Source of the DNA: Blakeslea trispora | Lineage: Eukaryota > Mucoromycota > Mucoromycetes > Mucorales > Choanephoraceae | Length of the DNA: 64,000 bases | Direction: 5' to 3' | NCBI GenBank assembly: GCA_025331445.1 | Contig: JAIWNE010000095.1 | Location: 1-64,000 of the forward strand | Shown here: in pieces, positions 1 through 9,756 of the stretch | How the letters are laid out: the number at the start of each line of letters is the position of its first letter | Position numbering within the stretch: the first letter of the stretch is position 1 | Program-made: the position numbers and the translations under genes | Notes under the pieces: model-generated | Told to the model about the DNA's origin: nothing | Seen by the model: the letters and a program-made list of their open reading frames with translations, nothing else | Database searches by the model: none

Positions 1-332
1 ATCAGTGAATTCACGGGAATCTAAGATGGTTTCAGGAAAAAACATTTTGTGATTATTTTGCTTATAATAAGATGAAAGAGAAAAAAGAGTTCTTTTCAAC
101 CATGGTATTCTTAACCCTGTAAACACATTCCTCATGGTGTAGTCACAACAACAACAAAAAAAGGTCGATTTTCGGGGCGAAACTTTTTGAATAAATCTCT
201 ATTTGTTCATTTTTTTTGGATGATTTAATTTTCAGTGTAGAATTATTGTTAAAAAGTTATTAAATAATTGAAGGAGAGACACACGTCAAAAGAGAGGCGT
301 GCTCAGAAGTAGAGGAAGTAACGAAATAAGGA

Positions 333-1130
333 TTATAGAATTTTATGTATCTTTGTCAGAATCGGAGCTTCAGAGAAAGGGATATCCTGTAGCATAAAAG
401 CCCAGTGGGCACACCAAATTGCTCTCAAGGTTGCAGCACATAGGACCAGGAATTGATGGCGCGAAACATACGGAGGAGCTGTCAAAGAAGACAGAGCGGA
501 AAGGATGTGATGAAGTTGAAATTCCAGATATGGATAGTTTGTTCGCATCACCACAAACCAAACGGACCATTTGATGGGGCATTCGACTAGCATATGCGTC
601 CTGTTTTCAACTGGAGCAGAACAAAAACGGCAGGCTGAGGAAACATCAGTGCGAAATTGAGATACAGATTCTTGGCAGTGATACTTGTCGTGGATGACAC
701 GAAACCACATGAAGCGACATTCTGGATGTAAAGGCAAAGATCAGAAGAGGCACCAATTCTGACGAGATAGGGAAGAGGTGGGAGAAGGACAGAATTCCTC
801 GATTAAAGAGGCGCGGAAAGAGCGGCCTGAGATATCATCCCAGAAAGGCGAATGATATACCAAACGGGTAAACGGTGAGGTGTCCACTTCTGTAAGAGAT
901 CCTGAAGGGCAAGGTATGGCCGATTGGAGGTTAAATTTTAAGGAGAGATGACTGGACTTTAGCTCCCTTCGCAGTTTTACGCAGAGCTTAGGGAATGGCG
1001 GTGTGTCTGACGATTGCAACGGCCTAAAGCAATTGTGAGAGGCATCAATGACAAAAAAATGCTTAATAAGTAGTAGGGCAGATCTTTTACGGAGAATCCA
1101 GTGGTCCTCAGGAATGCTTGTAAAACTGTA
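333..1130 (-). pseudogene. LINE (non-LTR retrotransposon) ORF2 3' relic with zf-RVT-like end
   Basis: Read on the minus strand, one frame stays open from about 1130 down to 333 except for a single TGA at 741-743. Downstream of that stop lies a pattern typical of the zinc-binding region at the end of plant and fungal LINE reverse transcriptases: a basic WFRVIHDKY segment, then CRFC, then HMLVECP, and a tryptophan-rich tail ending in AIWCAHW and LQDIPF. Upstream of the stop the segment HWILRKRSALLLIKHFFVID also fits LINE ORF2. No reverse transcriptase core or 5' end is present, so this looks like a 5'-truncated, inactive copy. The homology is from pattern recognition only. A related fragment lies at about 50210-50590. 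Confidence 0.6.
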
Positions 1131-1573
1131 ACTGTCTAATTAGTAGACTCTTCCTAATATGGACAGCCAATAAAATTTCCTTTTTACCTATAGGCCGGAG
1201 TAAGAAAAAAGTTTCCTAACAAAGTATATTTCCATTTGGGGTGAGAAATAAAGACAAGACCAAAATCCGTACTGAGCCCCGCAGGGTAAGAAAAAATTTA
1301 GGTTTTTTTTTTTACATGATCGGCTTCATGAAATGAGATTCTTCAGCTCCATGTTAGACATTTCGAAGTAAGAAAAGCCAACTCAGGTAACTCTATATCA
1401 CTTGCTATATCCTTACTTATTGAAAGTTGTTTTTTGCCTCTCTTTTTTTGATAAGAAGTAAAAAAAAGAGACCAAAATATGATTCATGCATTTTGAGCAA
1501 TCAAGAGTTTATTCATGTCATAGATATATGTATTTTGATAAGTATATTTTAAATTTAAAAGCATATGCATAAG
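1131..1573. other. intergenic, no gene seen
   Basis: AT-rich sequence between the LINE relic and the 3' end of the recombinase gene. It contains poly-T and poly-A runs but no ORF or structural feature that I can support. Confidence 0.5.
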
Positions 1574-4091
1574 CTATTTAGAGATTTGAGGTTCGTAGCT
1601 GATCCATCTTCCTTTTTTCTTTGGTCGAGGCGTAGAAGAGCGAGGAAGAGGGTTGTGATGATTGGGGAGGGTAGGAGCAGGTTGAATTGAAGGAATGGCT
1701 ATATTTTGATGAGAAAAGGGCATATTAAAAAAGGGCATATTCGTAGTAGGAAAGGAAGGTACTGAAGGAAAGGAAGGTGCTGAGGGAAAGGAAGGTGCTG
1801 AGGGAAAGGAAGGTGCTAAAGGAGTGGAAGGGGTGGGGACATTAGGAGATGCGAGAGTGGTTGTAGATGATGACTGGGCCAAGTCAGTAGCTGCCTTGGA
1901 TGCCAGTAAGAGATCGAGCTTTGAGTTTAAGCATTGCTGTTGAATCATTATCATACGTTGATCTTTGATGATTTGATGCATCAAGCTGTTGAAGCTGTTG
2001 TTATGTTCATTCTGATGATTCAGTTTCTCTTTTATGTCTCGCAATTCTTCTTCCTGCTTTTGTTGTCCACGGATGAGCTTGTTGTGCACCATTCCAATTC
2101 GATTAGCAAGCTCTTTGCTTGTGTCGACTATTTCAGGCATTGCATTTTCATACTCTTGTAGTCTGTCAAGCGAAGGGTTGTTGATAGCAGCCAAGATGTC
2201 TTGTTGGAAGGTCTTAAAGAGGGCACAAGAAAAGATTTTGTCCTTGGACATCAATAAACTGTTACGACGGGACAAATGTATGTAAACAGCTGCATCTTGC
2301 AAAATGATTCTTCGGCATCGGATCAAAAGTCGCAGAAATCCTCTCTTGGCCGTATCGACATTGCTTTGAGATGCCTTTTGCTTTCCTTTTTAACGCCTTT
2401 TTTGAGCACGGATCTGACCATCTTCTTCGATGAACTGAACAGGTTCTTCTTCAACCTCCACATTGATGACGTTGTCGTCTTCATCTTCGTTTTCGTCAAA
2501 CTCGTTCATCTCACGATCGCAGACAGTGATCCACTCGACATTGTTGGCTCCAAAGTAGTCTTCGATCCAAGGAAAGATCATTCTTTGCAGTTCGACTGGT
2601 GGGCTGACACTATTTCTTGCTAGGAAGAAAGGCTTTTCCCAGAACCCTGCCATACCTCTGGCGAATTGCGAAGGAAGCTTACCCAAGTAGTGAGTCTCCA
2701 ATCTGCCAAGACGGTCCTTCCAACCTCCACCACGCTTGATCAAGTCTAGCGGTATACCCAAGGACTCAGCTTCCATTGCACCAGCATGACGACCACCATG
2801 GGTGACTCTTGTAGTAAAGACCCCTTGATTGGTCAGTGCGCTCTTTGCAGTATTCCATTGTTGAGTACCACTGATACTCTTCTCAGGGTCAGCATGTCCA
2901 CGCAAAACCTTCCAAAATTGCCATCTTTCATCTTTCAAAAAGTCACCATTTTCCTGTTTTGATATTTTGTATTTAGTTTCGATAATTGGAAATAACATTG
3001 AGCAGATCAGTTTGTTATCTTACCTGAAGAAGGCTGAGCATCAAGAATGCAAAAGCACTAAAAGGACATCTAAAGATGTTTTCATGGCGCATGGCACAAG
3101 CGAACTTTGTCTCGCCTTCTTTCAAGGCTTTACCCTTATCCAAACTGAAAACCAGAGCTACTGCTTGCTGAGACCCTCTATGTTGTTTCTTTGGTATGAT
3201 TGTAAAGAAACAATCGGCAAAGTTCAAGTTTCTGAGATCCTGGTCTCGAAGCAACATGTGGTGACGAGATGAGATTGAGAACATCTCTCTAAGGCTTGTT
3301 CGGCTGCTGGAGTCCCAAAGAGCTTTCAAGATTCTTATAAATTCACCTGACTTGTATGAGTCACGGATGACACAGTGAGCGGCTCTGTTGGCACTGGTAT
3401 TGACCTGATCATAAATTAGATCGCGCTCGTGCTTCTTTAGCAAGTCGATCAATTGCTTAGTCTTCTTAGGAGATGGCCATGGAACATCTCGGCGTTCAGA
3501 CTGGAACTCATGGAGAAACATGAGAGCCTTCTTGTACTTTCCAATGGCCTCAATACCCAATGGAACTTCAAGTACCTTCTTGCCATCTTTTGTTGAAGGA
3601 GCATTCTCTGCCACTAGTTTAAAGAATTAGTTAATAACCACAAGTCAATTAGATATTAAAGCTATATATTACTTTGAATCAAAGACATAGAGGATTCAGC
3701 CTCTTCTACGGCTTCGGTATTTTTCAAACCAATTTGCACACGAACATCAGACATCATTGAGACACTTTTTTTGCAAGTGCGCTTCAAAACAAATTCCTTG
3801 AAAAAAGCAAGAACAAATTCGGTAGGGCCAACAGTGTATGGATACATTGGATCGACAGGGAATCTGTGTCGATTGTTATCACAGAATTCCTACAATATAG
3901 ATGGTGTCAGAGGAAGAAATGACAGACGTATTTCAGGAACCAAAACAAAAGGTAGTGTTAAAGCTTACCTTCCAATGCTCTAATGGCGTTCTGTAAGCCA
4001 GTACTGTACTGGGACGCACCTTAATGGCCAAGACTTCCATTACGAGATCGAACTCCAAAGCAGCGTTTGAGACAGAAGATGATTGTTGCAT
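1574..4091 (-). pseudogene. Crypton/Ndc10-like tyrosine recombinase gene with an in-frame stop
   Basis: Exons inferred on the minus strand: 4091-3969, 3889-3673, 3613-3024 and 2953-1574, separated by GT..AG introns 3890-3968, 3614-3672 and 2954-3023. The spliced product starts MQQSSSVSNAALEF and contains an Ndc10 domain II / Crypton tyrosine recombinase core: the first catalytic Arg region (DLRNLNFAD), the THGGRHAGAMEAE box (HxxR type) and a tyrosine in ETHYLGKLP. The last exon is in one frame but is interrupted by TAA at 2390-2392, just after an acidic stretch. Beyond it the frame resumes with LLIRCRRIILQDAAVYIHL and runs to a Pro/Ser tail with SFPSAP repeats. This C-terminal arrangement resembles full-length Ndc10-like proteins of Mucorales, so the stop looks like a mutation, although a functional truncation cannot be excluded. 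It could be a Crypton or a domesticated copy. Confidence 0.72.
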
Positions 4092-5098
4092 GATAGATAG
4101 TTTCTTAAAAAAAGATAATTTTTGATTTTGATGACAAGTAGAATTTGGTCTTTGTAAATTTAAGGATGGGGTTTATTGATGGAGAGAAGATGTAAATAGA
4201 AGTAAAACAATTCACCTTGTCGAAGTAAGCTTTGGTTCTTATTACAGATGTAAGCCTTACAATGGATGATATACTCTTCAAATCTTATGTAAGAACACAC
4301 GTAATATTGAGTTCAGAGGCTTTAGAATGAAGATTGTTTTGTAGACACAGTGAAGTCAATTAACTTGATTAAATAAACTTAGTTACGTATGATCGATGTA
4401 AAGTTTATAAGGTTATAATATAGATTTATCTCGTTTAAGAACCACGAAGGGATCAATGAGAATATGTTTATATTTTTGACTAATAGGTTTTTTTAGTGAT
4501 TTTATTAAGGGACTTCGATTAACAATTAATGGAATTGAAGAGTCCAGTCAAATATAACTTGTTTAAGATAATTTAGTTAGTCTGGTCGACAGGTAAAATT
4601 TATCAATGGATTATATCAGACAATGCTTAACAAAGCTTATAATTTCGGGCAGACAATTATAAGTAAAGGCAAACAATTATACAGAAGAATAATGTGGGAA
4701 AAGCAAGACTAAGTTCTCTTTATTGATTTTTAATGGAGTTATTTTATAGACAAAAATTAAAAGTCACGATATGTAACATATGTTACATCTTTTATTGATT
4801 TGACTTAAAAAGACTAGAAAGTTCCTGCATATTCGAGCAGTATTATAAAGTCAGATTTCAGTCTTATTAACTCGCACCTTCTAAATTTGGAAACTTTCGG
4901 AGAAAAATACGCTAATTTTATTGGCTGTTCAAAAATGGCCAAGTTGGCGAAACGAAGACGGAGGATGTGGTGGGTACCCGCCCTTGGACAATGCCTTGGC
5001 ATTGGTTCTCCCGCCCAAAGAAGGATTGAAAAATTGCTTGACTAGGTTTAGAAAGATATAAAGAAATAGAATGTGGCATAAATTTTCCTTTTTTATTA
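4092..5098. other. intergenic, AT-rich, no gene seen
   Basis: Region upstream of the recombinase gene up to the left end of the DIRS element. It is strongly AT-rich with no convincing ORF. The short antisense ORFs near 4814-5223 are low-complexity or shadows of the DIRS terminus. Confidence 0.5.
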
Positions 5099-5146
5099 AT
5101 TGTTTGGCGTACCTTTAACAATCCTTCTTGACTCCGACTCGTCTCC

Positions 5147-5260
5147 AAATGTGGTAAATGCTCCAAGAGCCACGCTTTTATTTTCCTTTTATGTAAATTT
5201 TGAACTAAATAAATTCGTTTCATCTATAAATGTCCCTTTTCCTCTTCATACCTTCAAAAG
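5147..5260 (+). repeat. left inverted terminal repeat of the DIRS element
   Basis: This 114 bp segment is the reverse complement of 9236-9349 with no mismatch that I could find. It precedes the gag start codon by 23 bp. Confidence 0.93.
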
Positions 5261-5282
5261 CCGCGCATTCGTGGACAAGACT

Positions 5283-6140
5283 ATGGCAGAAACTAATGAA
5301 AGAACATTTACACAATCAGAAGTTGAAGCCTTGTTTAAAGAATTCGAGAGAAGAATTAATCTTAAAGATGAACTCAAATCAAACGAGACCCCATTACCCC
5401 TGGAAATCGTTACCGAATTGGAGGATTTATCTCCCAGCCAACACGAAGCAAACTTTAAGAAGTTCAGGAGAGAAAGCCACAGATATCTCCTTGATACCTG
5501 GACAACACCTGAGAAAATCAACAAGAGTGTTTACCCTGAACTCAAAAAACACACAGTGGAAACAGCCTATATGGTCAACCAAATTTATAAAATCACAGAA
5601 ACCACTCGATTCCAGGCTAAAACTGCAACAGAGATTTTTGAACAACTCAACTTCCTCACAAGTGGAAATGTGGGAGAAGCAGAAATGCAATCAGTTATAC
5701 TCAGATGCAGAGAGCAGAGTAGACAACTGGCAGTTTATGGATTCGTCCAAGCCAAGAAACAAGAACGGGAAGCCAAAGACTTGGCAATTAAAGCCCTTAA
5801 ATTACCAACTAGCCTCAAGCATTTGGAGTCAATCGAGGACGACGACAGTCGAACAACGAACGCTTTCGATCCAGAATTCCTGCAACAACTGGAAGAAGCC
5901 AGATTCCAACAACGAATCCTCCAACAAGCTGGTAATAACCGGGGACGAGGTTATGGAGGACAAACACAACGAGGTGGTTACCACAATAGAGGTAGATCCA
6001 GAGGATCCAATGGATACAGAGGTGGCTCTTTTTTTGGACGAGGCCAATCCAGAGGGGGATCGATGTCAGGATCTCAGTACGACAGCCACAACAACCACAA
6101 CAACCACAACAACCACAACAACCTCCAATCCCAACAATAA
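5283..6140 (+). CDS. DIRS gag-like protein
   Basis: The ATG at 5283 (MAETNERTFTQSEV) is the first one inside the left repeat boundary and gives 285 residues. The N-terminal two thirds are charged and helix-prone, as in other DIRS GAG-like proteins. The C-terminus is rich in RGG and RG motifs (RGRGYGG, RGGYHNRGR, FGRGQSRGG) and ends in HNN repeats encoded by a short tandem repeat near 6090-6122. RGG tracts are typical RNA-binding modules, so the protein probably packages element RNA (inference). No CCHC zinc knuckle is visible. The frame runs open further upstream into the terminal repeat but that part has no reason to be coding. Confidence 0.8.
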   Translation: MAETNERTFTQSEVEALFKEFERRINLKDELKSNETPLPLEIVTELEDLSPSQHEANFKKFRRESHRYLLDTWTTPEKINKSVYPELKKHTVETAYMVNQIYKITETTRFQAKTATEIFEQLNFLTSGNVGEAEMQSVILRCREQSRQLAVYGFVQAKKQEREAKDLAIKALKLPTSLKHLESIEDDDSRTTNAFDPEFLQQLEEARFQQRILQQAGNNRGRGYGGQTQRGGYHNRGRSRGSNGYRGGSFFGRGQSRGGSMSGSQYDSHNNHNNHNNHNNLQSQQ

Positions 6141-6148
6141 ACAAATCG

Positions 6149-8059
6149 TTGGGTCCGAAAACCGACACCTCCAACTACTCGGTACCAGAAGATGGGATTC
6201 TTCCGGGGGGCCGAATACAACACTTTTACACACAATGGAAACAACTTACAACACACACTTGGCCACTTTCGATCGCGAAAGAAGGGTATCAAATTCAATT
6301 TCACAAACAACCGAAACCATGGAGAATCCGACCTTTATACATGAACCAGACAGAACAATCAGCAGTCAACGAAGCAGTAGACAAGTTTCTACAAGCAGGA
6401 ATAATAGAGATATCTCCATCACAGTCCAAGGACTACCTGTCGAATTCTTTCACAATTCAAGAGACGAACAAAAGGAGACCAATCCTCGATTGTCAAAAGT
6501 TGAACTAATTCATCCAATGCCAACATTTCAAGATGGAGGGCGTCCCCGCTCTGCGAGATATCATGGAGAAAGGGGATTATATTTGCAAAATAGACCTCAA
6601 GGACGCTTATGTGGTGATCCCAATTCACAAGAATTCACGACAATACCTCACATTTATGAACAGAGGAACTGTATACCAATACAAAACCCTAGCTTTTGGA
6701 ATGAGTGTAAGTCCAAGAATATTCAGCAAGGTAATGAGACATGTGATGGAACCATTACGAAAACAAGGTATCCGATTAGTCTATTATTTGGACGACATCT
6801 GTATTCTAGAAAAATCGGTCGAGAAAATGAATCAAACGACAGAGACAATCATTATGCATCTGGAAAAATTAGGTTTCCTTATCAACAAGAAAAAGAGTAT
6901 ATTGACTCCCTTGAAGACACAGGAATTCTTAGGTTTTTCTTTCAACACAAAGACAATGACCATATCGGTACCAGACAAAAAGATAGCGAAACTACAACAG
7001 AGAATCAATCAAGCTTTGACCTTATCAATTCCGAGAACTTGCAGATGGTTTGCGAGTTTGATTGGGAAAATGACAGCCATGATTCCGGCCATAGGCGAGG
7101 CTTTACTACATATAAGATATTTGCAGAGAGATCTAGCACAGAGTCTACATTTACATCATCAAAACTGGGAAGCAAAATATATGTTGTCGACGCACAGTAT
7201 AACCGAATTAAAATGGTGGATCAAGTGGATCACCTCGAAAAATGGCTTACCGATACACAAAAAATATTTGAATCCGTCAATCGTTATACATGCAGACGCA
7301 TCAGATTTAGGATGGGGAGTGTCGTCCCCAATGATGCAGACGTCTGGAAGATGGACGAAAGAAGAATTAACACACTCGATCAATGTGAGAGAGTTGAAGA
7401 CTATTCTGTTCGCCCTGCAAGTACATACACGATATGTGAAAGAAGGATCAATAATAAAGATATTCACAGACAACATGACGGCCCTAAAATACACAACCAA
7501 GTCAGGAGGCACATCATCCATACATCTACAAGCGATAGCGGTGGAGATACAAAACATTTGCAACAAACACCAGTATCAAGTGATTTATCAACATATACCA
7601 GGTGTTCTGAATATAAAAGCAGATGCATTGAGTCGCCAACGTCATCAATCACCGTTATACGAAGCAGCCCTTCCAAGATCGATATTCAACACAATCAACA
7701 AGTATTGGGGACCATTGAAGATAGATGCCTTCGCGTCTCGAACGAACAACAAACTCAACACATACTGGAGCCTACAACCAGATCCGACAGCAACAGCAAC
7801 AGACGCATTGAGTCAGAAATGGAGAAGGAAGGGGATGTACCTATTTCCCCCGTGGAAGCTGATTCCCCAAGTAATTCAACAGATCCAAAGACAAAAAATT
7901 CAAAAAGCAGTGTTAATCACACCCAGTTGGCCGACGCAGCATTGGTATCCGATGATAAGACAATTAACCCATATAGCACAACCACAACACTTTCGAATGA
8001 AGGGATGGACAATGACCGCTTGGCTGTTATCCGCCAAAAAAGGAAGAGAGATGGATTAG
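6149..8059 (+). pseudogene. DIRS reverse transcriptase / RNase H / methyltransferase-like ORF with one stop
   Basis: The frame encodes a DIRS-type reverse transcriptase: RRPILDCQKLN just before the stop, KIDLKDAYVVIPIH, the LAFGMSVSPRIFSK box and the catalytic YYLDD motif. RNase H follows (HADASDLGWG, FTDNMTALKY, then KADALSRQ). The C-terminal part (DAFASRTNNKLNTYW, LFPPWKLIPQV, ITPSWPTQHWYP) corresponds to the methyltransferase-like domain that DIRS elements carry. A TAA at 6506-6508 interrupts the frame inside the conserved run between DCQKLN and the HFKMEGVPALRDI motif, so this copy should not make intact enzyme. No ATG lies between the gag stop and the RT domain start. The frame is -1 relative to gag and remains open through the 3' end of gag. 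Confidence 0.88.
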
Positions 8060-8991
8060 AAGGGGAAGAGTTGGAATTTTTGGAAAAAGCTGTACGTACA
8101 AACACCACAAGAATGTACAATGGAGGATGGAAAAAATGGGTACAATGGTGCAAAACACAACAGAAAGAGATCAATCCAACAGACTATGACATCCAACAGA
8201 TTTTTAAGTTTTTAATGGAATATAAGCATCTTTCTTCTAGTCACTTAAACGGACTACGTTCAGCAATAGCGTCCACATTCAAAACACTTCATCCCGACAA
8301 ACCACCAGTTGCAAAGCACCCAATAATTACAGAATTCTTTAGAGCCAAACGGCTTCAAGAGACAAAAATCCCCAAGAAAAACCAATTAGTCACTTGGGAT
8401 ATAGATAAGATGTTGGTCTATATCAAGTCAAGCTTACAAAACAACAAAGATCTAGAACTGTATGATTTGCAAATAAAAACAATTCTATTATTATGCTTGA
8501 GCACTATGGGTCGACCAAGAAGTGACATAGGCCGTATTCAACACAGAGATGTACAACTGGAGTTTTTCCAAAACGAGGTCATTTCGGCAACCATCATATT
8601 CCGTGAAGCAAAAGAAGTCAACATAAAAATATCCCAACTAGGGCTGATAGAAGAAGAGGATATGTGTCCAGTAAGGACATTATCATTATTTATATCAAAA
8701 TCCAGCTCTCTACGAAAAAACCTTTTAGAGGATCACACACTATTTCTAGCTTACATCAATGATAACAATAAGGTCAGTTCCATCAGAGAATCTACGATTG
8801 CAGGATGGATAAAAAAGGCAATGCAGCAAGCAGGAATCAACACAGAAGAATACAAGCCTCACTCAATCAGATCAGCAGCAAGCACGAAGGCAGTAGAAAA
8901 AGGTGTAGACATAGAGGCAGTAAAACAACACGCCAATTGGAGTAGAAAAGCTTTCACATTTGAGAAGTACTACTTAAAACCAACAGCATAG
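8005..8991 (+). CDS. DIRS tyrosine recombinase
   Basis: From the ATG at 8005 (MDNDRLAVIRQKRKRD) the frame gives 328 residues and overlaps the last 55 nt of the RT ORF. It has an N-terminal helical SAM-like part (YNGGWKKWVQWC, LNGLRSAIAST) and a catalytic domain with the four landmark residues of tyrosine recombinases: Arg in STMGRPRSDIGR, the HxxR box in PHSIRSAAS, a third-position His/Trp in KQHANWS and the nucleophile Tyr in FEKYYLK. It inserts the circular element intermediate without making the target duplications that integrases make. No stop or missing catalytic residue is seen, so this protein could still be functional. Confidence 0.9.
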   Translation: MDNDRLAVIRQKRKRDGLEGEELEFLEKAVRTNTTRMYNGGWKKWVQWCKTQQKEINPTDYDIQQIFKFLMEYKHLSSSHLNGLRSAIASTFKTLHPDKPPVAKHPIITEFFRAKRLQETKIPKKNQLVTWDIDKMLVYIKSSLQNNKDLELYDLQIKTILLLCLSTMGRPRSDIGRIQHRDVQLEFFQNEVISATIIFREAKEVNIKISQLGLIEEEDMCPVRTLSLFISKSSSLRKNLLEDHTLFLAYINDNNKVSSIRESTIAGWIKKAMQQAGINTEEYKPHSIRSAASTKAVEKGVDIEAVKQHANWSRKAFTFEKYYLKPTA

Positions 8992-9043
8992 CAATCAGAA
9001 AGTACAAAGATCGTCAACTCAATTTTTTCTATGTCTGAAAACC

Positions 9044-9140
9044 TTACCACATTTGGAGACGAGTCGGAGTCAAGAAGGATTGTTAAAGGTACGCCAAACA
9101 ATACTGTAGTTGACGAAGACGAGTCGAAAAATGTGGTAAA
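9044..9140 (+). repeat. internal complementary region (ICR) of the DIRS element
   Basis: Positions 9044-9102 are complementary to the left end (from 5099) and 9100-9140 are complementary to the right end (to 9378). In DIRS elements this region is thought to template completion of the ends and to bring the termini together into a circle before recombinase-mediated insertion. Confidence 0.92.
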
Positions 9141-9235
9141 ACCCACCCCATGGTATAAACAATGGTTCTGATCCCACCCATAAAAAAAAAAAAAATCATA
9201 CAAAAAATCATACAAAAAATTGAACCCTTACTCGC

Positions 9236-9349
9236 CTTTTGAAGGTATGAAGAGGAAAAGGGACATTTATAGATGAAACGAATTTATTTAGTTCAAAATT
9301 TACATAAAAGGAAAATAAAAGCGTGGCTCTTGGAGCATTTACCACATTT
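9236..9349 (-). repeat. right inverted terminal repeat of the DIRS element
   Basis: Exact inverse of the left repeat at 5147-5260. It begins directly after a short AT-rich stretch containing a run of A and two copies of CATACAAAAAAT. Confidence 0.93.
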
Positions 9350-9378
9350 TTCGACTCGTCTTCGTCAACTACAGTATT

Positions 9379-9480
9379 ATCTGAAAATAAAAGCGCGGCT
9401 AGAGAGCCATTAACCACACTCGAGGTCGGAGTGAGCCATACGGCAATTGTGGTAGGCACGACCCACAATTTTATTTCTAA
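9379..9480. repeat. flanking relic resembling a DIRS terminus
   Basis: Just outside the right end, the sequence GAAAATAAAAGCGCGGCT followed by a GAGAGCCATTAACCACAC-like stretch resembles the terminal repeat text GAAAATAAAAGCGTGGCT..GGAGCATTTACCACAT. The intact element may have inserted into or beside the end of an older relative. Confidence 0.5.
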
Positions 9481-9622
9481 AAAAATAAAAAAAAGTTATG
9501 AGACTGAAAAATGATCAAAAAATGTACATGAATTTAAGCCCCGACCCAAAATAAAAAACAAATTTATTTCAAACAGGATAATGAGCTCTAAACAGCAACA
9601 GGCTACGAGCGTTAAACCAGCT

Positions 9623-9756
9623 GGGAGGGGGTTTAAGGGGGAGGGTCGTCCCTCCCCCTCACGCGAAGCCAGTAATAGTCAGGAACAGTAGATTGAGCTT
9701 TAGCCAAGTGGGAGGGGGTTCAAGGGGGAGGGTCGTCCCTCCCCCTCACGCGAAGC
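9623..9756. repeat. duplicated GC-rich hairpin repeat
   Basis: A 47 bp unit at 9623-9669 recurs at 9710-9756 with one substitution. Each copy holds a perfect 9 bp stem with a TCGT loop (GGGGGAGGG / CCCTCCCCC; first copy at 9637-9658) preceded by a second G-run. The unit stands out sharply in AT-rich DNA. Function unknown; candidates are a small mobile repeat, a structured RNA or a G-quadruplex-prone element. Confidence 0.7.

Larger units (their letters stand above)
5099..9378 (+). mobile_element. DIRS-type tyrosine-recombinase retrotransposon, structurally complete
   Basis: The element has the full DIRS layout. Left end 5099-5146, perfect 114 bp inverted terminal repeats at 5147-5260 and 9236-9349, a right extension 9350-9378, and an internal complementary region at about 9044-9140 that pairs with both ends. 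The first half of this region (ending 9102) is the exact reverse complement of the left extension, and the second half matches the right extension. Both element ends carry the trinucleotide ATT (5099-5101 and 9376-9378), which meets at AAT 9100-9102. Between the repeats lie gag (5283-6140), RT/RNase H with a methyltransferase-like region (6149-8059) and tyrosine recombinase (8005-8991). The repeat identity suggests a recent insertion, but the RT frame carries one stop codon. Confidence 0.93.

Noticed and set aside
5230..7950. N-terminal 900 codons of the long plus-strand frame as a real protein
   Set aside because: It overlaps gag and RT in another frame, is compositionally biased and has no recognisable domain; only the recombinase part at the end is supported. 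Kept as a finding instead.
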